Positions 51,625-64,000 are shown, counted from the first letter of the stretch. The stretch: 64,000 bases of DNA from Eopsaltria australis (GCA_034509425.1 JAVTVJ010001814.1:1-64000), one strand, 5' to 3'. Notes: generated by a model not told the origin, from the sequence alone. Program-made: numbers and translations.

Positions 51625-52560
51625 AAAATTCAAGACCAGTTAGTTCAATTTCAGTTCCTAAAAAGTGGTAGAACAAATAATCAAACACTGTTTGAGCACT
51701 TACAAGATAAGAAAGTTGTGAAGATGAGTAACAATGACAGTGGATTCATCAAGAACAAGTCATGTCAAAATAATTTTTTTTCCTCATGATGGCATAATTG
51801 GCCTTTTGGATACTGGAAAAGCAGTCCCATTGTCATTGTGTTTCCATTTAGAAAGCTGCTCGATGCTCTTTCTCATGACCTTTTGATAAGCAAACGAGGG
51901 AAACACTCTCTGGCTGGAATCAGTGAGTGTTGTTATTAACAGGTCACTGTCAAGCTGGACAAGGGTTTGCAGTACTGTTCCACAGGGGTCTGAGTGCATT
52001 CATTGCATTCTTTAATAGTTTAGATAAAAAAATCAAAAGTAGGGTTATTACATCTAGAAGTTGACAGACACCATGCTGAGAGAGCTGCAAATGCATTGTT
52101 TCAAAGTAATCTCAACAGATTGAAGAAAATTAGGTACAAATAAGGGCAAGATCTGCATTTCACAGTAGAAAAATTAACCAGTTAATTGCAGAAGGGAATC
52201 AACTGGCAGAGAGCAATAGTATCCTGTCAGTACCAGTGGCTCTGTCCCAAGATGAGCATGACAACATTTTATGTAAAAATGGAATTTTGAAATTTATAAA
52301 GATTATTTTTAAACACTCTTCCATCCTATCCAATACTAGCAAGACCTTCAGTGGAATATTATGTACAATTTTGAGAACAGCATTTTAGGAAAGATATGGA
52401 ACAAGAGAAGCTCCAGAGGAGATATTAAGAAAAGCAAAGCTTCAGTAAATGGTTAATGGAAGCAGGTTGGTTAGGTCCAGAGAAGAAGAGACTGAGGGGC
52501 AATATGATGTATCAAAAATATTAAAAGGTAGGAATAATAAGAATGCAAAAGTTCTTATTT
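51625..52560 (+). mobile_element. Ancient CR1 LINE fragment (RT end and 3' region)
   Basis: The words GACCAGTTAGTTCAATTTCAGT, GGATTCATCAAGAACAAGTCATGTCAAA, CATGACCTTTTGATAAGCAAAC and TTCCACAGGGGTCTGAGTG occur in the order found in the RT coding part of old amniote CR1 elements. It is badly decayed, with no open frame of any length. Confidence 0.75.
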
Positions 52561-55285
52561 TTGTCCCCTGAGGATTTGAGTTTAAAATAAACTGATAAAT
52601 TAGGCTTGGCTTGTGGTGAAACTTGACCAGAGCATTTACTCAAGGTCTGAAACTATAAAAATCATGAAATGAGTGTCTGAATTTCAAATATAGATGTGAG
52701 GAGTAATGATGTGAATTTAAAATCACATATAACAGGCTTCTACTAAAGCAGTTAAAAATATCATTCTTCCTTAGACTTACATTCACACTTTACTGCTTAA
52801 TGTACTGTAATACTGATTCCATTAAAATGAGAAAAACAAGCAAGAAAAATCAAACAAGCAAAAAAAATCCCCAAACCAACCAACCAACCAATATAAAAAA
52901 AAACAAAACACCAACCACAACCCAAACCCTTTTTTTTCCCTTTCAGTTTTAAATATTCTGAAACTCACAATGTGGCTGGAAGGGAAACAGAAATATTGCA
53001 ATTCTCACATCATAACCTGCAGAAACCTGTCTGACAAGTTTTAAAAGTGATTCTGAATGAGATTTCAGTCACAACCAGACTTAACTCAAACACTTCTATG
53101 TCTGAGGTGAGCCCATGGGAAATACATCAGTCTGCGCAAGAAGTGATTTAGTTTTGCATTAGAACTCAAGGCTAAAAATCATACATCTGAGACCAATAGG
53201 AATTTTAAATTTAATTATGTCACTCTTTTGGTCATCTTTCTATTTTGTTAAATGGGTTTAAGTGACTCTTTTTGTAAACATTGTTATTAAGTATTTATAT
53301 AACCAGAATAAATATTGAGCATTATGAAGATGCCAGTTTGATGTTCTCTCTTTCAACAACAGAGCCCATGTCCTCTTTCAGAAGATGAACTCCTCAAGCC
53401 TGCAGATAACAGTGACTGACAAAATATCCAAGAACATCTGAAACTCTCAAGTCTTCACTGCACTGCTAGTGCCAGATTTGCAGTGGGTAAGGAGCCATAA
53501 GAGAGGGTGTTCAAAGCAGCAACAGTGATTTACAGCTGCTGCTTTCCCTCCTCTCCTCTTTCAGGGCTCTCTGCTCTTCATGCTTTTGATGGTTCTGACT
53601 GTGGAAACCTCATTGTCCTTTAACAGCAAATGAGTACAATTATGTTCAGTGATCAGCACCTGTCATTTCAGAACCTCAAGCAAGTTAACAAAAGGGCATA
53701 ATTATAATTCTGACTAATGTCCTTTAGTTGTAAATATCGAGCAGATAACAGATTTTTTTAAAAAGGTTATGTGTTTGTCAACTAAAATAATATAATGATC
53801 TCTACAACTTATGTGTCATCTCTACTGTTTATACATATCTCTTTTGTTAATTAAAACTTCCTGAAAGAAAAGATGTTCAGACCATTGACTCCAGAAAACC
53901 TCTTATATTGCCAAATTTATTTCTATTTGGTGTCAAAAGTAGTTATTATCATGCTTATAATGCATCTTAAACACATTTCTGCCAGCTGAGTGCTACTTAC
54001 AATTCCATTAAGGTGGCCACTAACAATACAGTTAGACACATGCATAACTTTACAGGGATAATGCCACTAAATTCAATGAATCAATAGGTTAATTGCTTGT
54101 TAGCTACAATTTTATGCCTTAAGAAGATTCTTAAGGGCTTGCTTAAATGAAAGGTTATAACCTGGATTTTTAAATCTCACTATATGTTATTTGGTATCCT
54201 TTAAGAAAAGCTTGAAATTCATTTTTCTTCGAGACTGTTAAGAGATTTATCAGGTGAAATAAATTATCATGAGACCACTGTAACATTCAAGGACTGCACA
54301 ACAATAATATTGTATCCCAGCACTTCTGTGTCTCAACATTTCATCAGGAATATATAATAGGTAAAAATCTGAATATCTTTATGTAGATTACCTGGTTGTT
54401 CCTGTAGAATAAGACCTCTGTCCTTGTCAATAAGAGTACTATTGATAGTGAAGAAGAGTGAGCTAGTTTCCATGTAAGTAAAAGTCCATTTAGCAAAATC
54501 CTGTAATTTCTAGGGGCAATAATTACCATATCCTCTTCATATACAGGCAAAACTCAAATGCTTCAGTAACACAGAAGAGTCTTAAATCAGATACAAAAAG
54601 GGATACCTTTTTTTTTTAATCTATTTTCAGAGGGGAAAAAAACAGCCAGGGGAACAGAAATTATAAGGAAAACAGAGCTAACAGAGGCAGGCATCAGACA
54701 CAGCAGGTTGCTCAACATTTTTAGTGCTCTGCTTGTATATAGTCTGTGAACTCCTTCTGGGATAGCCAGGGATTTCTGGGAACTCCTGGAGGAATGTCAG
54801 GGCACCTGCTTCATCAGGAAAATGCAGCTATGGGACCTGTGACTTCCAGCAGCTTGTAATGAGGCTATTCATGAACAAAGGGTGCTTTGAGCTTTGAGCA
54901 GGGAGACAAGTATCCATTCAGCAGGTGCTGGGAGAGGTGAGTTTAAGGGCCAGCCCAGCATGAAGATCCCAGAGAAGTGTTTTCTGCATATGATGTACAA
55001 AAGCCTTCTGAAAACCCTGCTGCTGAGGAGAGTATTTGTGCGCCAGCAGTGGGGGGGATTGACACAGCATGTCCCCAGCACACACCAGAGCAGCTGCCCC
55101 AGCATATCAGATACCAAGCTCCCAAGGGATGATGATGCATCCCTACAGGCCCCTTACTGAGGGGGCATCCACCTCACCAAGTAGAGGGGAGCTGTGACAA
55201 AGCAGGGGAAAGAAAGGTCTGTGCTTATTTGGTGCAAAAATGGAGACTCGCAGCATGTCCAAGCCAGAGACTTAACAAATGCAGG
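52561..55285. other. Intronic DNA, mostly unassigned
   Basis: A CAAA/CCAACC low-complexity tract is at about 52840-52930. From about 54640 to 55280 the GC content is higher; it may be the 5' part of the decayed CR1 that follows, but no diagnostic words were found. Confidence 0.45.
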
Positions 55286-55289
55286 AAAA

Positions 55290-55900
55290 AAGTTCCTTCT
55301 CTGATGCAGAAGGATCAGTGTGTTGGTAATAGATGAGGTTCTGAGGCTGAGCAGCACATTGAGGAGGTGATCCTTCCTGTCTCCTGACCACTGGTGAGAC
55401 CACAGCTGGAGCACTGTGTCCAGTTCTGGGCTCGACAGTAAGAGATATATACGAACTGGAGTGAGTACTACAAAAGGTCACAAAGATGGTAAAGGAGCAT
55501 CTTTTATGCAAGAAGCAGCTGAGAGAGCTGAGATTTTCAGCTTGGAGAAGGGAATGCTTGAGAAGGGAATCTTATATCAGTGTATTTAAATACCTTGTTG
55601 GGTGGAAACAGACTCTTCTCAGTCATGTCCAGAGACAGGACAAGAGGCAATGGGCACACACCAAACCAGAACAAGTTATGTTTAAGCATAAAAAAAACCC
55701 CCAACTTTTCAGTGTGCAAGAAGCCAAACAGTAGTGCAAGAAGCCAAACAGTAGAATAGGTTGCTCTGAGAGATTGAGTAGTCTCCATCCCTGGAGATAT
55801 TCCACATTCAACTGGATGCAGACCTGAGCAAGCTGCTGCCATAGCTCAGTCTCCTCTGAGCAGAGAGGGTTGCACTAGACATCTCCAGAGGACCAGCCTG
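55290..55900 (+). mobile_element. Decayed CR1 LINE fragment
   Basis: GGAGCACTGTGTCCAGTTCTGGGCT, AGCAGCTGAGAGAGCTGAGATT and TCAGCTTGGAGAAGG mark the end of the RT region, and GGTTGCTCTGAGAGATTGAGTAGTCTCCATCCCTGGAGATATTC the 3' part. It includes a 20-bp tandem duplication at 55714-55753. Confidence 0.82.
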
Positions 55901-57670
55901 GTTTTGTGAGCCATAACTGTTTCTGAGATCTAGTGATTCCAGACCTTCAGAAAGTTGCAAATGATCAATCACAATGACATATTTGCAACCATGTGGCTGC
56001 ACCACCAAGCCAGGAGAGGTGTAAAAGAGCCACAGGCAACACTTTTTGATGACCCATTTCCTGCCAGTAAATACCAAAAATCTGAAAAATCAACCTGATG
56101 TGTTTCATAAGCCTCATCCTTAAAAACACAGGGATACTGTGATTCTATGCATGTATTTTCTTATGAGTGAATCTGTGCAATGCTGACTACACAGTCCTGA
56201 ATGTGAATGGAAGATTAAATACCCATGAAATACACACATTATTAATTGTTGTCAGTCTAGTGAAAAGGCTTCGGGAGCTCAGCCCTCAATAGCTTTATGT
56301 TGGACTAATAAAGGGTCAGGCATTTAAAACATCGCACCTGTAGTCGAGGCACTCATGATATGTGTGATTCTTATGTTTATTCTGACATGGAAATTTATAA
56401 TGCTTTCTCTTTAGAAGTAAGTAAGATTGAATAATAACCTAAATAGCTGCAGATATGTGTAAAGGGAAACAAATCCTCTCTTTATTAAAATGCAGCTCTA
56501 GATTATAATTAGAAACTGATAAGTAATTTTCTACTAATTTTGAAAGCATATAAAACATAGATACTATCACAGCCAAATGAAGTTTACAATGACTTGCAGT
56601 TTCAGTTGAGTCAACTGAAGAAGAAGCAGAAAATACAATACATGAAACAGGTCCAATGAAATGAAGAAAAAAGTGTGTGTAACAGAGAGAGTGAAAACCT
56701 TTGTTACAATTTCACACATCTTCTATGTTACAGATGGAGGTCTTTTCTAGGATTCTATGCTTCTATGATAATGCACGAAATATTCCCAGAAATTAACATA
56801 ATTTTAATTACGAGACAAAATTTTTTGGAAGTGTTAGTTTTTGAAAGACATGCTTCCCAGAATGAGATTGGACAGGTAAATGTGGAAAATTGCACAAAAA
56901 TTATATCAGTTTAGGGCAGACACAGTGGAATGGGCTGCAAAATTCTCTGTTAGTCATTTTTCTCATTCCTGTGAACTACTCTTTTAGGATCTATTTAGTA
57001 ATTAATTGCAGTCCTCACTAGATGCTAATATTGCAACAGAAATCTACAGAATAAATTGTGCCAGTGCAAACGAGGCAGTGATTGGCAGACCTTTCTTAAT
57101 TATGGCAGTAGGTTTAGCACTTGTGTTAATCTGAAATTCATTAACATGTTTCCAGATACTGCTAGTTAAATCCAGTTTGCCAACAGGCAGAGTCAGCTCT
57201 GAAATTAGTGCTTCAGAAAACCTTGTTTATTGCCTGCTGTCCTCTGAAAAAAATTCACTGAGGTCAGGTTTCCTGACATATTGTTTGACTGGATTCCCAA
57301 AACAATTCCATGATATTCTCGAGAGGCAACTCTGAACACACAAAACCTAGTATGAGGTTTGTGCCAAAATCACTTATCTACAAGTAAATCTCTTATTTCT
57401 TCAAACAGATTCTTAATTCCTCTTTTTATACTTTATTGATGTGGTCTTTCATGCTACATTTTCATGATCAATAGTTATTCTACCCATATAGAAACCTCTG
57501 TAGATGAAACAGACAGAAATGCAAATAAGGATAAAAGCTACATAAATCACTCAGAAATGGATCATGCCAAAAACCCTAGTGTCTTCCTTTGACAGACATT
57601 ATTTACTTATTTACAAGGAAAGCCTGACAGATACAGTCCCTCTGGAATTCAGAAATGTGTTCCATAGTAG
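55901..57670. other. Intronic DNA with a possible CR1 tail
   Basis: GGTCTTTTCTAGGATTCTATGCTTCTATGAT at 56740-56770 resembles the last 30-40 bases of a CR1 on the plus strand. The rest is AT-rich and unassigned. Confidence 0.45.
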
Positions 57671-57675
57671 GTGAC

Positions 57676-59306
57676 TGTAGTGGTTTCAGTTCGCCTATTC
57701 AGGTTTGTGGCTAAATGCCAGCACACTTACTTAAATTTACTTGATTGCTTGTTGTGAGATGAGGATTAGGAGTAGGCAAAGCAGGCTCAAACTTTATAAA
57801 GTACAAAGAAGTTTTATTAATATATCTAAGACAAAGGGAAAAAGAAAAAAAAACTCAAGAAAAACCAGAACAAACTCTCCAGACTACCCCTCCTTCCCCA
57901 CCTCTCCATTTTATTCTCCCTGACAACATACAAAAGACAACACTTCAATGTCCAGTCAGTTTACCACCTCAGAAACAGCTCTTGTTCCAGTTCATTTAGG
58001 GAGAGAAGTTTCTTTTGCTTACACCATGGATCTTCTGTAAGAAAAATACAGTTTTTATGGGTCTTCTGCCTCACCATTAGCCGCCGCCCGGAGCAAAGTC
58101 CAGCTTAATGGTGGATCCCTCCCACCCCAGTAGCCTTCCCACAGCCACTATGGTGGGTTATGAACAGTCCACAGGGTACCTGTTTTAAGGATGCTCAGTT
58201 CAATTGCAGCAACAAAGAAAATCCCTTCTTCTGTGCTTAGCAACACAGGTTCTCCTGACAGCTCAGGCTCTCTAGCATTCTCCCCGGGACCAGGGCTCTG
58301 GATCACAGCCTCTCCTCTCTCTTGGTTCTAGTTTCTCATCAGGCTGTACTTTTCCGACACTTACTTGTCTGTACTTAGGTATTTCAGTTCATTGGCTGCA
58401 ATAAGAACCTCACATCCCCCTTTGGACTATATCTTCATCTATTACAGAGAATTTATTAGCTCAGTCCCCAACCATGGTTCTCCAAAAGAGTTTTCAGCTT
58501 CACACTTGAAGCAACTTCCCATGCACCCCCTTGTGAGTATCAGTTCTGCTTTCCTCACTGACTGTAAAGTCTCTGCGCTGCACTATGTAGATGTCCTCAC
58601 TTGTTCCTCTCTCTGCGAGGAAGGATGGGTGTCTGTGAGTTTAGTCCAGGCATGGAGAGAGTTAATCTCTGTCTCTCTCTCTCTCCGGCAGTGTGAGGAT
58701 CACGTGCTCTCTGCCGGGCTGTTTGAACAGGTCCGAGCTGGATGCCAGACGCTCTCAAGAGTCTCTGCTTGGCTCTGCCAAGGTGGCTCGGCCTGGTAGG
58801 GCCATCTGGGCCCGGGATGACAGGGCAGGGCCTGGCCCGAGCTGGATGGAGTCTGGCCTGGTCCTTGCCTGGCCCGGCTCTCCCTCTTGTGTAGCTGGCA
58901 CACCGGCTGAGCTGGATCTGCTGAAAATTCCAATCGTTTCCCCCCCCATGCCTGCACGGCTGCAGCGGCACGGCTGCCGTAAAACCTCCCTTCCCCCCCC
59001 CATCCCTCCTTTGGAAGGGGGGGGAGGGAAGCGCTTGGGCCTTACCAGCGAGAGAAGCAGGAGCTGCTCCTTTCTACACAGCAGCAGCAGGTCCAAAGAG
59101 AAAGAACGTCAGAGAGTCTCTGCTTATATATGGTTTTTTCCTCGAAGGCGGATCAGCTTTTTAATTGGTTTACCTACCTATCAATCCTTAAAACTACCTG
59201 ATTATTGGCTCTCTCTCTCTCGCAGGAAGGAAGTTGTATTCCTTCCTGCATTCCTGCAGCACAGATCACTTCCTAGATTTTGACCCCTCTGGCCTAACCC
59301 AGGACA
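57676..59306 (-). mobile_element. Solo LTR, long ERVL-type family, copy B (1631 bp)
   Basis: It is flanked by the perfect 5-bp duplication GTGAC (57671-57675 and 59307-59311). On plus it starts TGTAGTGG and ends CCCAGGACA; on its own strand it reads TGTCCTGGG to CCACTACA. It is colinear with copies A and C over nearly its full length, which shows the whole 1.6 kb is one LTR rather than LTR plus internal sequence. TATA-like CCATATATAAGC on minus near 59125; poly(A) signal as TTTATT on plus near 57812. Confidence 0.93.
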
Positions 59307-59311
59307 GTGAC

Positions 59312-61371
59312 TGATTAAAATTGAAAAGGTGGGCATCAGAAGCCAGACTGTAAAGTAGATCAAAAAAGAGATCAAACAGGTTTTGCTGAAAGTGTCCTGG
59401 TATTGGTGGGTTCCTTGTGCAGTTCTTCAGAGTCTATTTTGGAAAATTTTAGTGTTTTGACCAGTGACTATGCCCTCAAAGGGCAAAAAATGCCCTTTTG
59501 GGACTCATATGTACTAAAGAAATGTAGCAATAGCATGAATATGGGTGGGATACACTGGTAATATGGAATGAGATCAAACACCACATGGCAGAATTTGGGT
59601 AATCTTAGGGACTGAGGCAATAAAAATAAGATTACATGTGTATCCTGAAGCATTTACAGGCTAATAACAGGAACTTTGCTGAGAGTACAGAGTGCCTGTG
59701 TTTCTAGATACAAGAGAAGATAAAATGAGTAACAGTTAAAATAAGTGTCACACTAGAGTCCTGCCTTTCTCTTCAGTCTCTTTCTTCAGGAAAATTAAGG
59801 ATTTATTATCTACCTTTTTGATTTCATAAAATTATTTTTATCTCTAATATAATTGCATTAGGATACACTATATTATGCAAAGTTTTCTCCAGTCTTATTG
59901 TGTAGACCTTCCTTATTGCAATGCCAGAGCACTAAATCTTGCAATGATTTTATGTAGATCTCCTCAGATCCCTTAATAGGCCATCATATAAAGCCACGAA
60001 AGACAACCTGTCATTAAACATTTTAATTAATCTTTTCTAAATCTAGCATCCAGCTTTCTGTGTACATCTTCATTCTTATTTCTTTTTCACTCATGTATCA
60101 AATGATTTTACATATATTTCTTAGAATATGCTGCATTCTTTCTCGGAAATGCTTGGTCATTTTGCACTGTGTGGACGGATGCTGTAAAGATGGAAAGGGT
60201 GAATGCTACAGAACAATGAATTATATAATTCTTTTCCTCATCTCATTTCTCTAGCCATGATTATCAAAGTTCCTCCCTTTCTTAGCAGACTGTTGACAAA
60301 TGACAACTGAAAAATAACATTATCTCATTGGGCTCCCCTGAGCCTCCAGAATTAAATAGAAGACTCTTCTACCACACTCAGTCCTTTTCCCCAGGTAACT
60401 TCTCCAGTTTGTTTAAGTTCCAAATAATAAATCGCTTTGTAATACTGCTGCTTGCTCCCAAGCACTTTTTCCTTTGTTTAATGTTCAGTTCCCCAGCCTT
60501 GTCAAACCCTGTCACTTAGTGTCAGAATTACTTTTCTAAATGTATTACAGACACACAGATGTCTGCATTTTCATCTTTTTATCCATGAATTCTTCCTACC
60601 AGTTTTGGTAGGCTTTTTATAACCAATTTTATTTGTATTTTTCCTAAACTGCTTTTTCATGTTCTTTTCCCTTTGTAAGCTTTGCAAATTGCAGATTATT
60701 TTCAGTTTTAAAGGTATTTCATACTGGTATAATTTAAAATCTTGTTTCACAAGATGCATTTAAATAATCTTCTTTAAGATTAACAGTTTTGTCTGTAAGG
60801 ACATTTCAGCATTTGGTTATGTCTTAATTAGTCTATACAATCTCTGTGCATGCAAGGAAGAATTCCATGGGGATTGCTTTTCCTTTGATTGCTTTTAAAG
60901 CAGACACAAAATAATAGTCTAATTTTATTAATAAAAAATTTACAATTATTATTAATGCATTTGTTACTAATAATTAGATTGATATCGCACTGCAAAGTAG
61001 TGTTTTTATATGACTTTTGCACATATTCTAAGTTCCTGCCATTTCTTTTTTATTTGGGAGACATCTTTCAGGTGATTTACAATAAAAACTCATTACTTTA
61101 TTCCTAGTTTCTCTCCTTCAGCTCATTTTTTCTCCAAAAAAAACAGAATAATGGAGTCCTCTGACCTGTTTTTGGAAATAGATTACTAAAACTCATAGAG
61201 ATTAATAGATTTTCTCTGTTGTCAATGGAGGCATCTATACGGGACAATTCATCTGGCATATTTTAGAGAATTAAATGGCAAACCATGCCCCACTAAATTA
61301 CTTTCTTGCCATTCACTCTAAAAGCTCTGTAATCAACTGGTTCATGTGTAGACACCTGCACTCATCACATC
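59312..61371. other. Intronic DNA, nothing recognised
   Basis: AT-rich sequence between two LTRs. Confidence 0.55.
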
Positions 61372-62283
61372 TGTTGGAGTTTGGATTTAGTTTTTTTTCT
61401 CAGGAATTTTTTCTCCCATGGGTTGCTAAGAGACTAATGACTGAGCTAATTGCTGAGTACTTAAGAGAACAAAGCACAAGGCTAGAGCCTTTCTCCTTGG
61501 CAGGGTGGGGCAGAATCGCTCTCATGGAAGCAGGGCCCGACAGTGTGAGATTTTGGAGACTGAAGAGCAAGGGCAGGGGGGAGGTCACGCTCTCTTGCTC
61601 AGGACCCTCGGAGCTGGACGATTGGAGCTGCTGTCTGCTGAACCCACGGCCCCCTGAGAAGCCAGCACAGAGCTGCCGGTCTGTCTGCTATGAGTTTTTT
61701 TCCTCTTTGCCCCATCGGGAGCTGCCTGCCACCAGCCCGCTCCGAGTTTCTCCGCTACATTGTAGCGGGGCTCTCCCTGCACGTCAGGACCTCTTCCCGT
61801 CCCAGCTCCCTGTGTCCGAGGGTCCTGCTGCAGCACCGACACCAACTGCCCCCCCCCCCCCCCCTCCCCGAGGGTCTGTGGAACAAAGGCTCTCCTCCAT
61901 CCCTCCGTGCCTCGGGCAGCCGCCATTGCCGTGTGCTACCTGAGCTCACGCCGGAGCGCCCCCTGCAGCCACTGGGGAATCATCACACCCAGAGCGCCCC
62001 TGCAGGCTGTGACTGGAACTGCACCGAAGGGAAAAGGTGCCTGAAGCCGAGCAGGCTGCCACTGGGTTTCTGGTTCTGTTTGTTGGTTAACACCATAGCT
62101 GTTGTTATTTGTTAGCTCTGTTTTAGATATTAGTAAAGAACTGTTACTCCTATTCCCATATCTTTGCCTGAGAGCCTCTTGATTTCAAATTTATAATAAT
62201 TCGGAGGGAGAGGGGTTACAGTTTCCCATTCCAAGGGAGGTTTCTGCCTTCCTTAACAGACACCTGTCCTTTAAACCAGGACA
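61372..62283 (+). mobile_element. Solo LTR of the same family as the provirus (912 bp)
   Basis: Starts TGTTGGAGTTTGG, ends CCAGGACA, and aligns along its length with 5490-6407. Its last 106 bases equal the proviral LTR ends except for a few changes. It lacks a stretch of about 24 bases present near 5850-5875 in the provirus and carries a run of 16 C (61849-61864) where the provirus has six. AGTAAA again stands in the place of AATAAA. The flanking five bases (ACATC and GCTTG) do not match. Confidence 0.93.
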
Positions 62284-64000
62284 GCTTGTGACCGTGTTCT
62301 ATAGGAGTCATGTTCATTTTTTCTCACCCCCAGTGCTTTTTACAGTCTTCTATTATTGTCAGGTTTCATAATCCTTCAACATTTCCATACTCAGAAACCC
62401 TCTTGTTACATATCTGTCCAGCAATTCATACCAAGTTCTCTGCTCATTCCTATTTAATACTCCATTAGAAACCATTATCAAGTCAGGACCAGGAAGATAA
62501 AATATTTACATTTTCAGAAATATTTTTTTATTGATCTGATTGTTATTGATTCTGACAAAGGGATCTCTGAGGGAGGACAAAGAAGCAATTGTAGCAGTAG
62601 CAAGGAAGAAAAGCTAGAGAATTTATAGCCATCTTTAGAAGTGGCAGACAGACATAGAGAATCAAGAAAATAAAGGTAGATAGATCTGTACTAATTTTTT
62701 GTATATGATCCTTAATAAAAGATCTATATGTAATCTCTGAAGATATTGAACCCCACAAGACTTATTCCCTTTTTTGATCACCTCCCATTTAGCCACTGTA
62801 CATTGACACTTACAAGGTCTGTGTTATCACAGACTCCAAGGACTTCACAATCTGAAAATCACTCATATAAAACAGGATAATGTTTTTACAAGGCAAAGAA
62901 CAATAGGAATGGCCAGACTTCAGATGACTGTTTTAGTGACCAAGATCTGAGTTGAATTTAATTATCTAACAACTGTCCATGTGGCACCAATTTGCATCTC
63001 TAAGTTACTGCAGTACCAGCATTTACATTCCTCTTTTCAGAGGATCCTTAGCCCAACCAGTGAGGCACACAGCTTCTTCTTCACCCATATTGCAGCTCGG
63101 ATTCAAGAAGGAGAGGCACACTTAGTTTTTTGCCTATTTCTCTGATCTAAGTTGGCCCCTCTGGACAGAAATCACAAGAAATGCAGCTTCAAACTCACAG
63201 GGATCCTGGATGCTGAGGGAGGCAGCTCTCAGCTCTGCTGACATGGCACTACCTTGGCACAAGGGAGCCCTCCCCAAACACAACAGCCAGTTGTGTCCCA
63301 TGCAATAATTCACTAAAGCACTATATCTAAACCACACCCTAGCTCTTCATATTTGCTGTGCAAATTGATGTATGCATTAGGAACCTGAATTAACAGCTTG
63401 GGTTTAGGAACATCTGCTTGAACATTACTTTCCTTATTTTACACATTCCTCAGAATTTTCTGTTTCACTACACAAGGTTTAGAAGGGCTCGCTTATTGCA
63501 ACAAGAACAAAACCATGTGCATTTTATGCCCAGGTAAGAAAGAAACCTTGCCTAAGCACATTGTGCATAAACAGTGTCCCTTGCTGGTAAGAAAGTGTGA
63601 AAGTGACAAACAGAAAAAATTATCAGTGTTTGAGCTGCAATTAGTCCATGCATAAAGGAGAGTCAATACAACAATTTGTAACTATCAAAAGCTGGAGCCT
63701 TTGAAAGCAGGCTGGCTTGGCAGAAACCTTCCCACAGTGGCTTTATGTCAATATAAGGATTATTTTCAAGCACCTTTAGTTATTTTTCTCTAACATGATA
63801 AGTAGTGGATTCTAATATCCTGAGGCTTTCTCTTCAGATCTCTGGGTAGGACTTGGAACAACCACACCAGAGACTGCACTAAATAAGCCTTTCAAGTTTG
63901 CACAGTCTGGCATGTTTTGAGGAGTGTAACTGCCCTGTAGCTGCATATCCTGCATGCAGATGATGACTTGAGGTTCCATATATCATTTTTGCCTTCCCTT
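62284..64000. other. Intronic DNA, nothing recognised
   Basis: AT-rich sequence to the end of the window; no gene, splice-bounded exon or repeat family seen. Confidence 0.55.

Larger units (their letters stand above)
20043..64000 (-). other. GRM8: GRM8 intron upstream of the exon (5' end outside window)
   Basis: It ends at the CAG acceptor at 20043-20045 with the pyrimidine-rich run TTTTTTTC before it. I found no sign of the preceding ligand-binding-domain exon on the minus strand, so the intron exceeds 43.9 kb. Confidence 0.8.

Noticed and set aside
58693..59283. Long open frames on both strands in LTR copy B
   Set aside because: GC-rich LTR sequence; frames are not kept between copies A and B.
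20043..64000. Search for further GRM8 exons on the minus strand
   Set aside because: No peptide of the receptor family flanked by splice sites was seen by eye; a translated search with the full GRM8 protein would settle it.
1..64000. CRISPR arrays, tRNA or rRNA genes, bacterial operons
   Set aside because: Nothing of the kind is visible; the sequence has the character of a vertebrate intron.

Overview
The window looks like bird nuclear DNA, most likely from a passerine. It is AT-rich, contains several CR1 LINE fragments with the typical ATTCTATGAT 3' tail, and carries many LTRs of avian ERV type. There is no bacterial-style gene layout. The only host coding sequence I can support is one 137-bp exon on the minus strand (19906-20042). 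It encodes the end of the glutamate-binding domain of a group III metabotropic glutamate receptor, best matching GRM8. The rest of the window is then intron: more than 19.9 kb downstream of the exon and more than 43.9 kb upstream of it.

Layout. 1-6407: an almost complete provirus on the plus strand, antisense to GRM8. It has the end of the 5' LTR, a Lys-type primer binding site, a 139-codon membrane-protein-like ORF, gag with a 13-residue tandem repeat, pro, RT, RNase H, integrase, no env, and a 918-bp 3' LTR. The RT motifs resemble class III (ERV-L-like) elements. Gag-pro-pol lies in one reading frame broken only by six stop codons, with no frameshift seen. 7216-11175: a cluster of solo LTRs, one on the minus strand with a perfect AAATT target duplication, then one on the plus strand that is itself interrupted by another LTR. 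13.3-19.9 kb: CR1 fragments, a probable small LTR, and a minus-strand CR1 that carries an inverted CR1 and ends directly at the splice donor of the GRM8 exon. 21.9-24.2 kb: two solo LTRs. 40.4-42.7 kb: two more. 51.6-52.6 and 55.3-55.9 kb: old CR1. 57.7-59.3 kb: a second copy of the long minus-strand LTR with a perfect GTGAC duplication. 61.4-62.3 kb: a solo LTR of the same family as the provirus. The long stretches between these hold nothing I recognise beyond simple repeats.

Best candidates for a second look: the intact membrane-protein ORF in the proviral leader; the acidic 13-residue repeat in Gag; the stop codon between gag and pro, which lies in a perfect 9-bp stem; and the CR1 that begins at about intron position +7 of the GRM8 exon and forms an inverted repeat in its pre-mRNA. 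No host system of genes acting together is visible, because the window is essentially an intron.
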